Below, one piece after another: positions 1 through 9,166 of a stretch of 64,000 nucleotides of DNA. Numbering within the stretch: position 1 is the first letter of the stretch; each line of letters begins with the position of its first letter. The DNA is taken from contig NZ_JACHWB010000006.1 in NCBI RefSeq assembly GCF_014191055.1, positions 62,001 through 126,000 on the forward strand, written 5' to 3'. The stretch comes from Microvirga lupini (GTDB lineage: Bacteria > Pseudomonadota > Alphaproteobacteria > Rhizobiales > Beijerinckiaceae). Both the position numbers and the translations under genes were made by a program. The notes under the pieces are model-generated. The model had not been told where the DNA came from and did not search any database. It was given only the letters and a program-made list of their open reading frames with translations.

Positions 1-85
1 CATGACGCTGGTGTCTGTGATCATGGCCCTCGTGTGACAGAGAGGCTACGCACCACACCCGACTGCTAAATTCCCAGTAGCAAAA

Positions 86-334
86 TCATCGTAACCTCTT
101 CCTTCGGGCTGTCCCGCCTTCTCCGCCATCCGCTAACGCGGATCGGAGAGGCGGGGATTGTCTCGTTTCCTGACGGTCCTCTCCTGTTACATCGGGGTCC
201 TCTTCGAGTAGGACCCGTTCCGCCGCCCCGTCGAGATCATCGTACTGCCCGTTGCGGAGAGACCACAGAAAGGCAGCCAGGCCCGCCAGGCCCATGGCGA
301 GCGCAATGATGATCAACCACCACATGGAACCCAT
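86..334 (-). CDS. ccoS: CcoS, cbb3 oxidase maturation protein
   Basis: This 82-residue protein has one N-terminal membrane helix (about residues 5-24) followed by the CcoS hallmark WSLRNGQYDDLDGAAERVL, and then a poorly conserved polar tail. CcoS is needed to place heme and copper cofactors into the cbb3 oxidase CcoN subunit; its exact role is unknown. It is the last gene of the minus-strand cco cluster, 25 bases after ccoI, which is the usual ccoI-ccoS order. Family CcoS proteins are often only 50-60 residues, so the tail after about residue 45 is an extension of unknown value. Confidence 0.9.
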   Translation of the reverse strand: MGSMWWLIIIALAMGLAGLAAFLWSLRNGQYDDLDGAAERVLLEEDPDVTGEDRQETRQSPPLRSALADGGEGGTARRKRLR

Positions 335-359
335 CCGATCTCTCTTCGGGTCCTCGACG

Positions 360-2588
360 TCATGAGACCCTGCGGCCCGTGGTCAGCCTCATTGCGTTGG
401 CGACAACGATGATCGAGGACAGCGACATCGCAATGGCCGCAACGAGCGGCGTTACATAGCCCAGTACTGCAATCGGCACCGCCAAGGCGTTGTAGCCGAC
501 AGCCAGGGCGAAGTTCTGGAAGATCAACCGGCGCGACCGGCGCGAGATCCCGAGGGCGTCCGTGACTGCCGAGAGACTTTCGTTCAGGAACACGAAGTCC
601 GCAGCGTTCCGGCCGATGTCTGCCGCCGTAGCCGGTGCCATGGACACGTGAGCGGCTGACAGGGCGGGCGCATCGTTCAGCCCGTCCCCAACCATCAGGA
701 CCTTCCGGCCCTCCCTTCCAAGAGCCTCGATCCTGTTCACTTTCCCGGCGGGCAGGAGTTCGGCCTTGCTGTCACGCATGCCGAGTTTTGAAGCCAGACC
801 GCTGACCACTGCGTCCCGATCGCCCGAAAGGATCTCCACCCCTAGGCCATGGCCCACCAGATCGCCTACGGTTTCCCCTGCGTCGGGACGTATGTGATCC
901 TCCAAGATGAAAGATGCCAAAAGCTCGCCGTTCCTCGCCAGCAAGGACATAGACGCGGCGGGGGCAAGCGTGGGGCTCCCACCCTCCAGTGCCCATTCCG
1001 GCCTGCCAAGCCGATACCTGTCACCATCCTTGAAGGCCTCGAGGCCAAGGCCGGGCACCTCCTCGACGCGATCGAACGCCATGATCGGTTCCGGGCCCCG
1101 GGAGGCTGCGTCCGCTACTGCCTGTGCTGCCGGATGTCGTGACCCAATAGCAATCCCATGCGCGATTTCCATGGCTGACTGTGGAATCTCCCCCGCATTG
1201 ATGAGGGAGGGGCGTCCGAGCGTCAGGGTGCCGGTCTTGTCGAAGGCAACGGAATCGACTTCGGCGAGGCGTTCCAGAGCCGAGCCGTCCTTGACCATGA
1301 TCCCCCGTTCGAACAGGCGCCGCGCAGCCATGACCTGCACGATCGGGACAGCCAGCCCCAAGGCACACGGGCAGGTGATGATCAGTACGGCAATGGCGAT
1401 GGAGATGGACACATGCCAGTCCCCGGTGAGGAGCAGCCAACCCAGAAAGGACAGCAGGGCCATGGAATGGACAACTGGCGAATAAAGAGCGGAAGCACGA
1501 TCAGCCAGTCGCCTATAACGGGCTCGCCCGCCCTCGGCAGCCTCCATCAGGCGGACCATTTCCGCCAAGAAGGAATCCTCTGCCCTTGCCGTCGCTTGAA
1601 CCGTCAGCGGCCCGGTAAGATTCATCACGCCCGCCTGCACAGGTTCACCAGGAGCAACGCGCCCCGGGGCGGATTCGCCGGATACGAGCGAGCGGTCAAC
1701 CTCTGATAATCCATGCGTGACCAAGCCGTCGACCGGGACCCGCTCTCCGGCGACGATCAGCAAGGACGCACCGGGCTCGATCTCAGACACCGGGACATAG
1801 AGCGGCCGACCGTCGTGGATGACGGTGGCGCCAGCGGGAGCAAGCCTTGCAAGGCCTGCCACAGCGGAGCGAGCCTTCTCGCGCATCATATGATCGAGCG
1901 TGCGCCCGATGAGCAGGAAGAAAAGCAGGGAGGTCGCGGCGTCGAAGTAGGCATGCGGTGCGTTGTGGACCGTATCGTAGAGGCTGAGCGCAAAGGCGAG
2001 CGTCACGCCGATGGAGATCGGCACGTCCATGTTGGTGCGTCCGTGCCGCAGCGCCGACCATGCCGAGGCATAGAAGACCCGGCCGGAGTAGATGAGGGCG
2101 GGGAGGGCGAGAAGAGCGGAGATGAAATGGAACGCTTGCCGTGAGTCGGCGTCGGCTCCCGACCAGACCGAGACCGACAGCATCATGATGTTCATCGCGC
2201 AGAAGCCCGCTAACGCGAGAGCCTTGATCAGACGCGCGAGCTCTGGATCCTTTGCGTCCTGGTCGAGCGCGAACAGGTGCGCCTCGTAGCCGATGCCGCG
2301 CAACGTGGTGATCAAGTCGGGAGGCATACCATCGTCGGTGCGCCAGGTGACGGCGACCCTCTTCATGGAGAGGTTGACCCGTGCCGCCACGACGCCGGGC
2401 AGCTTCCTCAGCGTCCGCTCGACCGCTGCGATGCAGGCGGCGCAATGAACCCTGGGCACCGACAGGTCGGTCTGGCGCGTGCCGCCGCCGAGATCACGGC
2501 TGGCGAGCCTGATCTCCGCCAGCGAGGAGCCGGGTTGCCCGGCGTCCCCTAGCGCTGCCTGCACGTCGATGGGTGCGCAACAGGTCAT
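360..2588 (-). CDS. ccoI: CcoI/FixI copper-translocating P-type ATPase
   Basis: This P1B-type ATPase exports copper across the inner membrane to supply the CuB site of cbb3 oxidase. It shows an N-terminal metal-binding domain with VHCAACIAAV, a CPC membrane motif (CPCALGLAVP), the phosphorylation motif DKTGTLT and the hinge GDGLNDAPAL. I place the start at the ATG beginning MTCCAPID, not 24 codons upstream, because the upstream stretch is Arg/Pro-rich and runs into the preceding gene. The protein is then 742 residues, normal for FixI. It lies 37 bases after the DUF2189 gene and immediately before ccoS, so it is very likely cotranscribed with the oxidase genes. Confidence 0.93.
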   Translation of the reverse strand: MTCCAPIDVQAALGDAGQPGSSLAEIRLASRDLGGGTRQTDLSVPRVHCAACIAAVERTLRKLPGVVAARVNLSMKRVAVTWRTDDGMPPDLITTLRGIGYEAHLFALDQDAKDPELARLIKALALAGFCAMNIMMLSVSVWSGADADSRQAFHFISALLALPALIYSGRVFYASAWSALRHGRTNMDVPISIGVTLAFALSLYDTVHNAPHAYFDAATSLLFFLLIGRTLDHMMREKARSAVAGLARLAPAGATVIHDGRPLYVPVSEIEPGASLLIVAGERVPVDGLVTHGLSEVDRSLVSGESAPGRVAPGEPVQAGVMNLTGPLTVQATARAEDSFLAEMVRLMEAAEGGRARYRRLADRASALYSPVVHSMALLSFLGWLLLTGDWHVSISIAIAVLIITCPCALGLAVPIVQVMAARRLFERGIMVKDGSALERLAEVDSVAFDKTGTLTLGRPSLINAGEIPQSAMEIAHGIAIGSRHPAAQAVADAASRGPEPIMAFDRVEEVPGLGLEAFKDGDRYRLGRPEWALEGGSPTLAPAASMSLLARNGELLASFILEDHIRPDAGETVGDLVGHGLGVEILSGDRDAVVSGLASKLGMRDSKAELLPAGKVNRIEALGREGRKVLMVGDGLNDAPALSAAHVSMAPATAADIGRNAADFVFLNESLSAVTDALGISRRSRRLIFQNFALAVGYNALAVPIAVLGYVTPLVAAIAMSLSSIIVVANAMRLTTGRRVS

Positions 2589-2625
2589 GGCCGTCCGTCG
2601 CCGTGTCGGTCTTGCCGGGTCCGCA

Positions 2626-3432
2626 TTAGCGCATGGCCCGGTAGGCGTGCCAGGTGGCATGGCCCAGCAGCGGGAAGATGACGATGAGGCCGAGGAAGCC
2701 CGTCATGGCGCTGGCCGCGAATAGCGCCATCACGACGGTACCCCATGCAATCGTCGGGGTGAGGTTGTTCCACACCATGGCCATGCTCGTGCCCATGGCC
2801 GTCAGGGCATCGGTGCGCCGGTCGAGCAGCATGGGGATCGAGAACACGCTGATCGCGAACCCGAAGGCAGCGAACAGGCCGCCGACGAGCGTTCCCACGA
2901 CCAGCATGGCCCAGCCGACCGGGGTCGTGAGAAGCATCGCGACGATCCCGTCGAGTCCCGGGAAGGGACGCACGCCGAAGAACAGAGCGTAGACCAGGAC
3001 CGCGGCCCGGTTCCAGAGGAGCATCAGCAGGCAGAGCAGCAGCCCGGTATAGAAGATCTGCGCCCCGGCCCTGGGCCGCACGAGCAGCATGGTGCGCAGC
3101 GTCGGGTTATCCCCGGCCTCCAGGGCACGGCTCTTCTCGTAGAGACCGATGGCCAGGACGGGAGCGACGATCAGGTACCCGGCGATGGCGGGGAACAGGA
3201 TGTAGTCCCGCCCCGAGGCGAACAGCGACCAGGCGAGGAAGAGCGTGACGGTGAAGACCGCCACGCCGTAGGCGATGCTAAGGCCGGGCCGGACCATCAG
3301 GTCGCGCCAGCCCGCCTTCAGCCAGTCGAGCGCCGCCTGCGCCGGGAGATGGCGTTGCAGGGACGGGTTGCGCGTCTCCTCGATGCCGGAGGTCTGGGTC
3401 AGCAAGCCGTAGGATCTGTCCGTTTCACTCAT
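2626..3432 (-). CDS. DUF2189 family integral membrane protein
   Basis: The 268-residue protein has a polar N-terminus and about six hydrophobic helices, with the DUF2189-type opening (ALDWLKAGWRDL) and repeated Gly/Ala-rich helices. The molecular function of DUF2189 proteins is not established; in alphaproteobacteria they are often found beside cbb3 oxidase genes. Here it sits between the small gene after ccoP and ccoI, where many genomes have ccoG and ccoH. That position suggests a part in oxidase assembly or membrane copper handling, which is inference only. No catalytic motif or metal ligand cluster is evident. Confidence 0.75.
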   Translation of the reverse strand: MSETDRSYGLLTQTSGIEETRNPSLQRHLPAQAALDWLKAGWRDLMVRPGLSIAYGVAVFTVTLFLAWSLFASGRDYILFPAIAGYLIVAPVLAIGLYEKSRALEAGDNPTLRTMLLVRPRAGAQIFYTGLLLCLLMLLWNRAAVLVYALFFGVRPFPGLDGIVAMLLTTPVGWAMLVVGTLVGGLFAAFGFAISVFSIPMLLDRRTDALTAMGTSMAMVWNNLTPTIAWGTVVMALFAASAMTGFLGLIVIFPLLGHATWHAYRAMR

Positions 3433-3468
3433 CTGTCTTCCCCGAAATCGCGCATCACTCGAACATCA

Positions 3469-3669
3469 TCAGCAGGCTGGCTTCGCCGCTCTGAAGGCGC
3501 CTTCCCTGGAGCCGGCCTGCTTCAGGTGGGCGACGCAGTCGGGCTGCGAGGCCACCGCGACGTAGACGAGGTGCGCGTTGGCGACCGCCACGATGAGCAC
3601 TACGGCCGCCGCCAGGCTCCAGGCCACAAGGGGCCACCTCGTCCGCTTCAGTGCGTTGGCTTCCGTCAT
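3469..3669 (-). CDS. Small single-span membrane protein of the cco operon
   Basis: This 66-residue protein begins MTEANALKRTRWPLVAW, has one hydrophobic helix (about residues 11-34) and ends in a polar tail with two cysteines (QPDCVAHL and terminal PAC). Its ATG overlaps the ccoP stop by four bases, so it is probably translationally coupled to ccoP. I chose this start over a longer frame because the longer one reads antisense-like Arg/Pro sequence through ccoP. It occupies the place of ccoH/fixH but shows no FixH domain; it may be a short accessory or assembly subunit. Function unknown. Confidence 0.7.
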   Translation of the reverse strand: MTEANALKRTRWPLVAWSLAAAVVLIVAVANAHLVYVAVASQPDCVAHLKQAGSREGAFRAAKPAC

Positions 3670-4547
3670 GGCTTCACGGCTCCCAGGGAGTTGACGTAGA
3701 GCGCCAGGATCTTGATCTCTGCCGGGGTCAGGCGCTCGTCCCAGGTCGGCATGTGCCCCTGCCGCCCGCCGTGGATTGTGTTGATCAGGGTCTGCATGTC
3801 GCCGCCGTAAACCCAGAACTGGTCGGTCAGGTTGGGGGCGCCGACCTCCCGGTTGCCCTTGCCGTCCTCGCCGTGGCAGGCAGCGCATGTCGTGAGGAAG
3901 ATTTCCCGCCCGGCCTGGACCTGGGGGCCGTTCTGCGGGGTGGTCACTGCCGGATTGGAAAGGGATTGCACGTAGGTCGCGACGTTCGCGACCTGGGTCC
4001 GGTCGAGCATCGCGTCGCGTCCGAAGGCCGGCATCTGCGCGACCCGGGTGTTCTGGTGCCGCGAGTTGATGCCCAGACGCATCGTCTCGGCGATCTGCTC
4101 CACCTCACCGCCCCAGAGCCAGTCGTTATCCGTCAGGTCGGGATAGTTGGCGCGGCCCTTGCCGTCGGCCCCGTGGCACGCGGCGCAGTTGTCGCCGAAG
4201 AGCTGGCGCCCCGTCGAGCGGACGACCCTCATCAGGTTCTCGTCGGACTGGATCTGCGCGTAGTCCTGCGTCTCGATGGACTTCAGCCAGGACGCCCGCT
4301 GGGACTGGGCCGCAGTGAGGTCCTGCTCCACGATCTGGCGCTGGTCGATGCCCAGGATGCCCTTGGTATAGGTCGTGACCATCGGCCACGTCGGCATCAG
4401 GAGCCACCAGAGCACGGCCCATACGTGCGTGACGACGAGGAACATCAGCACGCCGCGCGGCACGGCGGTGTCGAGCTCCTTGATGCCGTTCCACTCGTGC
4501 CCGGTGGTCTTCTGACCGCTGACCGGATCGCGTTCCTCTACTGCCAT
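3666..4547 (-). CDS. ccoP: CcoP, diheme cytochrome c subunit of cbb3 oxidase
   Basis: The 293-residue protein has an N-terminal membrane anchor and two c-type heme motifs, NCAACH and TCAACH, each in a cytochrome c domain (roughly residues 110-195 and 205-290). CcoP delivers electrons from soluble donors to CcoO and the CcoN active site, in the periplasm. The N-terminal segment has the usual CcoP pattern of a short cytoplasmic region (HEWNGIKELD) before the helices. It overlaps ccoQ upstream and the small membrane protein gene downstream, as expected for a tight operon. Confidence 0.95.
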   Translation of the reverse strand: MAVEERDPVSGQKTTGHEWNGIKELDTAVPRGVLMFLVVTHVWAVLWWLLMPTWPMVTTYTKGILGIDQRQIVEQDLTAAQSQRASWLKSIETQDYAQIQSDENLMRVVRSTGRQLFGDNCAACHGADGKGRANYPDLTDNDWLWGGEVEQIAETMRLGINSRHQNTRVAQMPAFGRDAMLDRTQVANVATYVQSLSNPAVTTPQNGPQVQAGREIFLTTCAACHGEDGKGNREVGAPNLTDQFWVYGGDMQTLINTIHGGRQGHMPTWDERLTPAEIKILALYVNSLGAVKP

Positions 4548-4708
4548 GGCCTGTCGTCCCTATCGAGAATGTTGCGCTTGGCGTCGTCGAACTTCTTCCG
4601 GTTCGAGGGCCAGAACGCGTAGATCATCACGCAGACGCTGAACGCGATGAAGTAGAAGAGACCCCAGCTCTTGGCGAAGCCGACGAGGGTGTCGTGATCG
4701 ATGTCCAT
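4538..4708 (-). CDS. ccoQ: CcoQ, small cbb3 oxidase subunit
   Basis: I read a 56-residue frame starting MDIDHDTLVGFAKSWGL, with one membrane helix (GLFYFIAFSVCVMIYAFW) followed by the CcoQ-type basic tail PSNRKKFDDAKRN. CcoQ stabilises the cbb3 complex, especially its contact with CcoP. It starts 22 bases after the ccoO stop and overlaps the ccoP start by ten bases, which fits the canonical ccoNOQP order. It is short, so the call depends on position and the conserved WPxNRKxFDDA-like tail. Confidence 0.9.
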   Translation of the reverse strand: MDIDHDTLVGFAKSWGLFYFIAFSVCVMIYAFWPSNRKKFDDAKRNILDRDDRPWQ

Positions 4709-4730
4709 CAGCCGTCCTCCTTCGCCTTCG

Positions 4731-5483
4731 TCAATTGGTGGGATCGGGCGCCTGTTCCGGGGCGGCCGTGTTCGAGTAGGCGGCGTCGGTCAGACGTCCG
4801 AGCACCTGGAGATAGGCGACCAGCGCGTCCATCTCGGTGAGCTGCGTGACCACGCCGTCGAAGGCGCTGACCTGGGTCTTCTCGCCATAGCGTTCGGTCA
4901 CCCCGGCCGCGAACGGGCTGTCGGGCGCGGCCTGCCCGAAGGCGTCGGAGGCGGCATTGGCAATCATCGCGTCGGTGTACGGCACGCCGAGCGCCTGTTG
5001 TGCCCGGAGGTGCCGCTGGAGATCGCCCGTGTCCAGGGCCGTCCGGGCGAGGAAGCGGTAGGCCGGCATGTTGGACTCCGGGACCACGTCGCGCGGGTTG
5101 TTAAGGTGTGCGACGTGCCAGAAGTCGGAGTACTTGCCGCCGACGCGGGCGAGGTCCGGCCCGGTGCGCTTCGAGCCCCACAGCATCGGGCGGTCGTACT
5201 TGGACTCCACGGCGAGCGAGTAGGGGCCATAGCGTTCGACCTCGTCGCGCAGGGTGCGGATCATCTGGCTGTGGCAGGCGTAGCAGCCCTCGCGGATGTA
5301 GATGTTGCGCCCCGCCAGCTCCAGCGGCGTGTAGACACGCATGTCCGGCGCCTCCTCGACGGTCGTGTGGATGGTGAAGAGCGGCGCGATCTCGACGATG
5401 CCGCCGACGCTGGCGGCCGCGATGATCGCGACGACGAAGCCGATGGCGGTGCGCTCGAGCTTGCGATGGAACAGTTCGGCCAT
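4731..5483 (-). CDS. ccoO: CcoO, monoheme cytochrome c subunit of cbb3 oxidase
   Basis: This 250-residue subunit has an N-terminal signal anchor (about residues 12-36), the heme c motif CYACHSQMIR and the typical CcoO context YIREGCYACH. CcoO takes electrons from CcoP and passes them to the CcoN heme b/b3-CuB centre. The stop of ccoN and the start of ccoO are four bases apart. Length and motif order match the family (about 200-250 residues). Confidence 0.95.
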   Translation of the reverse strand: MAELFHRKLERTAIGFVVAIIAAASVGGIVEIAPLFTIHTTVEEAPDMRVYTPLELAGRNIYIREGCYACHSQMIRTLRDEVERYGPYSLAVESKYDRPMLWGSKRTGPDLARVGGKYSDFWHVAHLNNPRDVVPESNMPAYRFLARTALDTGDLQRHLRAQQALGVPYTDAMIANAASDAFGQAAPDSPFAAGVTERYGEKTQVSAFDGVVTQLTEMDALVAYLQVLGRLTDAAYSNTAAPEQAPDPTN

Positions 5484-5487
5484 GATC

Positions 5488-7146
5488 TCACTCCGCCGGG
5501 GTTGCTGCGGCGCCGGGCGCCAGTCCAGTATCAGGGACGTCCGACTGCCTCTCGGCGGCGGAGGCCGGAACGGCGCGCACGGTCATCCAGATGTTGTAGG
5601 CGGCGACGATGGCGCCGAGCAGGAAGAGCAGCCCGCCGCAGGCGCGCGCGATGTAGTACGGATACATGGCGACGAGCGAGTCGAGGAAGGAGTACGCGAG
5701 CGTGCCCTCCTGCGTGTAGGTGCGCCACATCAGGCCTTGGAGGATGCCCGAGTTCCACATCGAGAAGACGTAGATGAGGGTGCCCGCCACCGCGAGCCAG
5801 AAGTGGACCTCGACCAATGCCGGCGAATACATCCGCTCGCGCTTCCAGAGCGAGGGCACCAGGGTGTAGATCGAGCCGAAGGTGATGAACGCTACCCAGC
5901 CCAGCGCTCCCGCGTGGACGTGGCCGACGGTCCAGTCGGTGTAGTGGGAGAGCGCGTTCACGGGCCGGATCGCCATGAAGGAACCCTCGAAGGTCGACAG
6001 CCCATAGAACACCGCGGCCACGAAGATGAACCGCAGCGTGGCGTCGTCGCGGACCCGGTGCCAGGCGCCGTTGAGGGTGAGCAGGGCGTTGCCGGCCGAG
6101 GCCCAGGAGGGGACGAGCAGCATCACCGAGAAGGTCATGCCGAGGTTCTGCACCCAGTGGGGCAGGGCGGTGTAGTGCAGGTGGTGCGACCCGGCCCACA
6201 TGTAGAAGAAGGTGATGCCCCAGAAGCTGAGGATCGACAGCCTATAGGAGAAGATCGGGCGCTGCGCCCGGACCGGGAGGTAGTAATAGAGCATCGCCAG
6301 GAAGCCGGCGGTGAGGAAGAAGGCCACAGCATTGTGGCCGTACCACCACTGCACCATCGAGTCCTGGACACCCGCCCAGATCGTGTAGCTCTTGGCCTGG
6401 CCGAACGAGATCGGCAGGGCGAGGTTGTTGACGATGTGGAGGATCGCCACCACGACGATGAACGCCATGTAGTACCAGTTGGCGACGTAGATGTGCGGCT
6501 CCTTGCGCCGGGCGATGGTGCGCAGGAAGAGCACGAAGTAGGTGACCCACACCACGACCAGCCAAAGGTCGGCGTACCATTCGGCTTCCGCGTACTCCTT
6601 CGACTGGGTCACGCCCATGAAGTAGCCGGTGACGGCGAGGATGCAGAACAGGTTGAAGCCGAGCAGCACAAACCAGGGACTGACCTGGCCCGCCAGGCGG
6701 GCGCGGGAGGTGCGCTGCACGACATGGAAGGAGGTGGCGATCAGGGCATTGCCACCAAAGCCGAAGATCACGCCCGTCGTGTGCGTCGGGCGCAGGCGTC
6801 CGAAGGTCGACCAGCCCGCATCGAAGGAAAGGTCCGGCCAGGCCAGTTGGGCAGCGGTCCATACCCCCATGAACATGCCGAAGATTGCCCAGGCCAGCGT
6901 CAGGGCGACCCCGGCCTTGATCGGATCGTCGTAGTAGTGGGAGAGGCGGTCCGGGTCCGGCTGGCGATCGTAGTACGAACGCATGACGAGGGCGCCGAGG
7001 CTCGCGCCGAAGAGCATGACGATGACCCCGTGCATGCCAAGCGGATCGGAGCCTCCGGCTGCGGCCATGGCCAAGCCCGCGACGAAGACGCAAAGGAGGA
7101 TGATCAGGGCGTTCTGGCGTTCGCCGGAGGTTAGCTGCTGAACCAT
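5488..7146 (-). CDS. ccoN: CcoN, catalytic subunit of cbb3 cytochrome c oxidase
   Basis: The 552-residue protein has about 12 or more membrane helices and the conserved His-bearing segments of the heme-copper oxidase fold (for example TSFHVVQRTSRARLAG, WYGHNAVAFFLTAGF, GSHHLHYTALPHWVQ and VGHVHAGALGW). It reduces O2 to water with very high oxygen affinity and pumps protons. It is the first gene of the cco operon. I found no perfect TTG-N8-CAA site in the 270 bases upstream, so its control by an Fnr/FixK protein is not visible in the sequence. Confidence 0.97.
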   Translation of the reverse strand: MVQQLTSGERQNALIILLCVFVAGLAMAAAGGSDPLGMHGVIVMLFGASLGALVMRSYYDRQPDPDRLSHYYDDPIKAGVALTLAWAIFGMFMGVWTAAQLAWPDLSFDAGWSTFGRLRPTHTTGVIFGFGGNALIATSFHVVQRTSRARLAGQVSPWFVLLGFNLFCILAVTGYFMGVTQSKEYAEAEWYADLWLVVVWVTYFVLFLRTIARRKEPHIYVANWYYMAFIVVVAILHIVNNLALPISFGQAKSYTIWAGVQDSMVQWWYGHNAVAFFLTAGFLAMLYYYLPVRAQRPIFSYRLSILSFWGITFFYMWAGSHHLHYTALPHWVQNLGMTFSVMLLVPSWASAGNALLTLNGAWHRVRDDATLRFIFVAAVFYGLSTFEGSFMAIRPVNALSHYTDWTVGHVHAGALGWVAFITFGSIYTLVPSLWKRERMYSPALVEVHFWLAVAGTLIYVFSMWNSGILQGLMWRTYTQEGTLAYSFLDSLVAMYPYYIARACGGLLFLLGAIVAAYNIWMTVRAVPASAAERQSDVPDTGLAPGAAATPAE

Positions 7147-8149
7147 GCCGATCTCTCGTTGTGGACGTGAAGCATTCGCGCCCTCGGGGTTATCATTAAG
7201 TCTGCGCGACTACGGACGATGTTGTCATGTTTCGAGTCGGTTGCTTAAGCTTCCACAATCGGAAGCTATCGGCGAGACGTCAAGCGTACATCAATTGTCT
7301 CCAATGCAATGACAATCTGGGAGGCTATTTGGTTCTAGCATGGTCTGGTACAGGACCACCTCGTCGCGAGGCGCTCCATCATGTTGGAACTCCATAGTGC
7401 GAGAACTCCGCGCCGCGAGGAGCATGAGCCTATCCGTGGATCCACCCAACTCAGGGAAATCCCTTAGCTGGCCGTCCCGATCAGAAGCTGTCCAAGTCCC
7501 GTTGGCATCACGGCGAGAAGGCTTCCACCGACAGACGGACTCGACCCGGAACGGGAGAGAGGACAGGGCCGCTCGTCGAGAACCGAGCGTGCGCCGCGTG
7601 GAGGGCCATAGCCTTCGTGGCTTGGACTCAGTTTGTCTGGCACTCTCGGCGGCTGGCCTTGAGGACACAAGGCGCACGCATTCCGGACGGCTTGGCCGCC
7701 TTCGGCCTTGATCCAGCCCGAACCAATCGAGCGGAAGGCTGCTATACTCGACACGATCCCGTGAACCATGGGCGGCAGCAATCTCCTGTCGCGCCGCTCG
7801 GACGTGCAGAACGGCGCCATAGCGACCATGGTCGCCGCAGCCGGCCATGGCCTCGTGACCTTTCTCGGATTTGCCCCGGCAGATCCCGTTCCGCTGCTCG
7901 CCTATCTGCTTCCGTGGCTCGGTGGCGTGCGGTTCGCGACGGCAACGGCGCTTGCCCTCGTCACGCTGTTCGCGGTCGAGGCCAGCCGCGCCTTCTTCAC
8001 CGGACGCTGCTGGATCGGCTCGGGCTGGAGATACTCGTACGGCACTTGTGGGGGCGCGGCTTAAGGCGTCGGTGCCCTCGGAGCGGCAATCATTACCTAA
8101 TGGACCGTCTGGCAGGAGCCTGCTCCTCGAGACACGTGTCCGCAGAAAA
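7147..8149. other. 1-kb spacer upstream of ccoN
   Basis: This stretch between ccoN and the HD-domain gene holds the cco promoter region and no gene I can name. Several frames are open, but none gives a convincing protein except the weak hydrophobic frame at 7768-8064. An imperfect palindrome (TTGCTTAAGCTTCC region, about 7241-7256) lies near the ccoN side. I see no tRNA, repeat array or clear terminator. Confidence 0.5.
7768..8064 (+). CDS. Possible small membrane protein, weakly supported
   Basis: A 98-residue frame in the ccoN upstream spacer encodes two possible hydrophobic segments (around residues 20-60) with a Pro/Leu-rich linker and a short Cys-containing tail. I do not recognise the family. 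No strong ribosome binding site is seen before its ATG, and the tail reads like non-coding sequence. It could be a remnant of a membrane protein gene or a chance open frame in GC-rich DNA. Confidence 0.22.
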   Translation: MGGSNLLSRRSDVQNGAIATMVAAAGHGLVTFLGFAPADPVPLLAYLLPWLGGVRFATATALALVTLFAVEASRAFFTGRCWIGSGWRYSYGTCGGAA

Positions 8150-8998
8150 TCACTGCCGCTGCGGCCCCATGAGGGCGAAGGCGTGCTCGGCGCAGAATAC
8201 ATGGCTGTGCAGGTTGGCGATCCACTGCCGACCTGACGCCGTGACGTTCAGATAGCCGACGGCTTCCTCCAGGTGTGGCGAGATGCGGGTCCAGTAGAAG
8301 TCGGGATAGCGCTCGACAAGGTCAGCCGGGGAGGCATAGCCGAGCTGGCGGTTCAGCCCGATCTCCTGAAATTCGTAGAACAGCGCGTTGGCCTTCTTCA
8401 GGTACAGCGGATCGCCAAGCTGGCCGATCAGGTCGGCGGCCTGGACCAGCCGCCCCTCGCGATCCTTGGGTGCCTCCACCGAAGGCTGGCAAGTGGGGAA
8501 GCGGGTGAACTCGATCGCCCGCGCCACCCGCTCGGCATCGATCGTCGGCGATGCCCCCAGCCGCTCCATGACGAAGAGCCTGGACCGATCGACATGGTAG
8601 GGTGCAAGCGCCGCATCCGACGCGCCGCGTTCCAGGGTGACGGTCCGGCCTTCCGCATCGACGACGAAGTTGTCCTTGCCGTGGCCCTTGAGGATGCCCC
8701 TGACATAGCCGATGTCGTGCAGCAGGCAGGCGACGATCAGGTGCGAGTAGTCCTCAGACTCGAGGCGCTCGGTCAGCATGCGCCCGCGGAGGATATCCCG
8801 ACCCACCTGGGTGACCAGGAAGGTGTGCTCGACGTTGTGGTAGAGGGCATCGCTCTTACCGAGGCATTCCAGCGCCACCCGCGCGATGCCGTCGAGCCGC
8901 TCGGCCTCATCCCGGTGCGCGGCTCCGAACAGCCGACGGAAGTCTTCCGCGAGGTGCTTGCCGAGTTCATCAGCCATGATCGCGGGCATCGTCATCAT
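8150..8998 (-). CDS. HD-domain metal-dependent phosphohydrolase
   Basis: The protein has an HD-superfamily core: YHNVEHTFLVT, then the HD pair in ACLLHDIGYVRG and a later YHVDRSRLF. Such domains hydrolyse phosphate esters or nucleotides using a bound metal; the substrate here is unknown. I start at the ATG at 8998 (MMTMPAIM) because GGGAGG lies eight to ten bases before it; the longer frame begins inside that ribosome binding site. The gene is divergent from a response-regulator gene, and a TTGAT-N4-CGCAA site lies between them, so it may belong to the same low-oxygen regulon. The C-terminal part (after about residue 200) has no recognisable domain. Confidence 0.75.
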   Translation of the reverse strand: MMTMPAIMADELGKHLAEDFRRLFGAAHRDEAERLDGIARVALECLGKSDALYHNVEHTFLVTQVGRDILRGRMLTERLESEDYSHLIVACLLHDIGYVRGILKGHGKDNFVVDAEGRTVTLERGASDAALAPYHVDRSRLFVMERLGASPTIDAERVARAIEFTRFPTCQPSVEAPKDREGRLVQAADLIGQLGDPLYLKKANALFYEFQEIGLNRQLGYASPADLVERYPDFYWTRISPHLEEAVGYLNVTASGRQWIANLHSHVFCAEHAFALMGPQRQ

Positions 8999-9166
8999 GC
9001 GAGCCTCCCTTGATGCCATCCATCCCCATCTGGCGATCGGGACCGGAGCCCTCGCGGAGCTGCGACAGGAACCGCCCGAGTACCCCGAAACGCATCCGCG
9101 AATTCCGGCGACCGGTCAAAGTCTACCGCAAACCGTGCGTGATAGCCGGTTTCCGGGTAAGCATCC

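Noticed and set aside
5341-7134. 597-codon plus-strand open frame over ccoN
   Set aside because: It is the antisense shadow of ccoN.
7147-7330. Fnr box for ccoN
   Set aside because: The best candidate near 7295 has TTG and CAA nine bases apart, not eight, so it does not fit.
7291-8202. 303-codon minus-strand frame in the ccoN spacer
   Set aside because: It has Arg/Ser/Pro-rich composition, no family motif and overlaps the HD-gene end.
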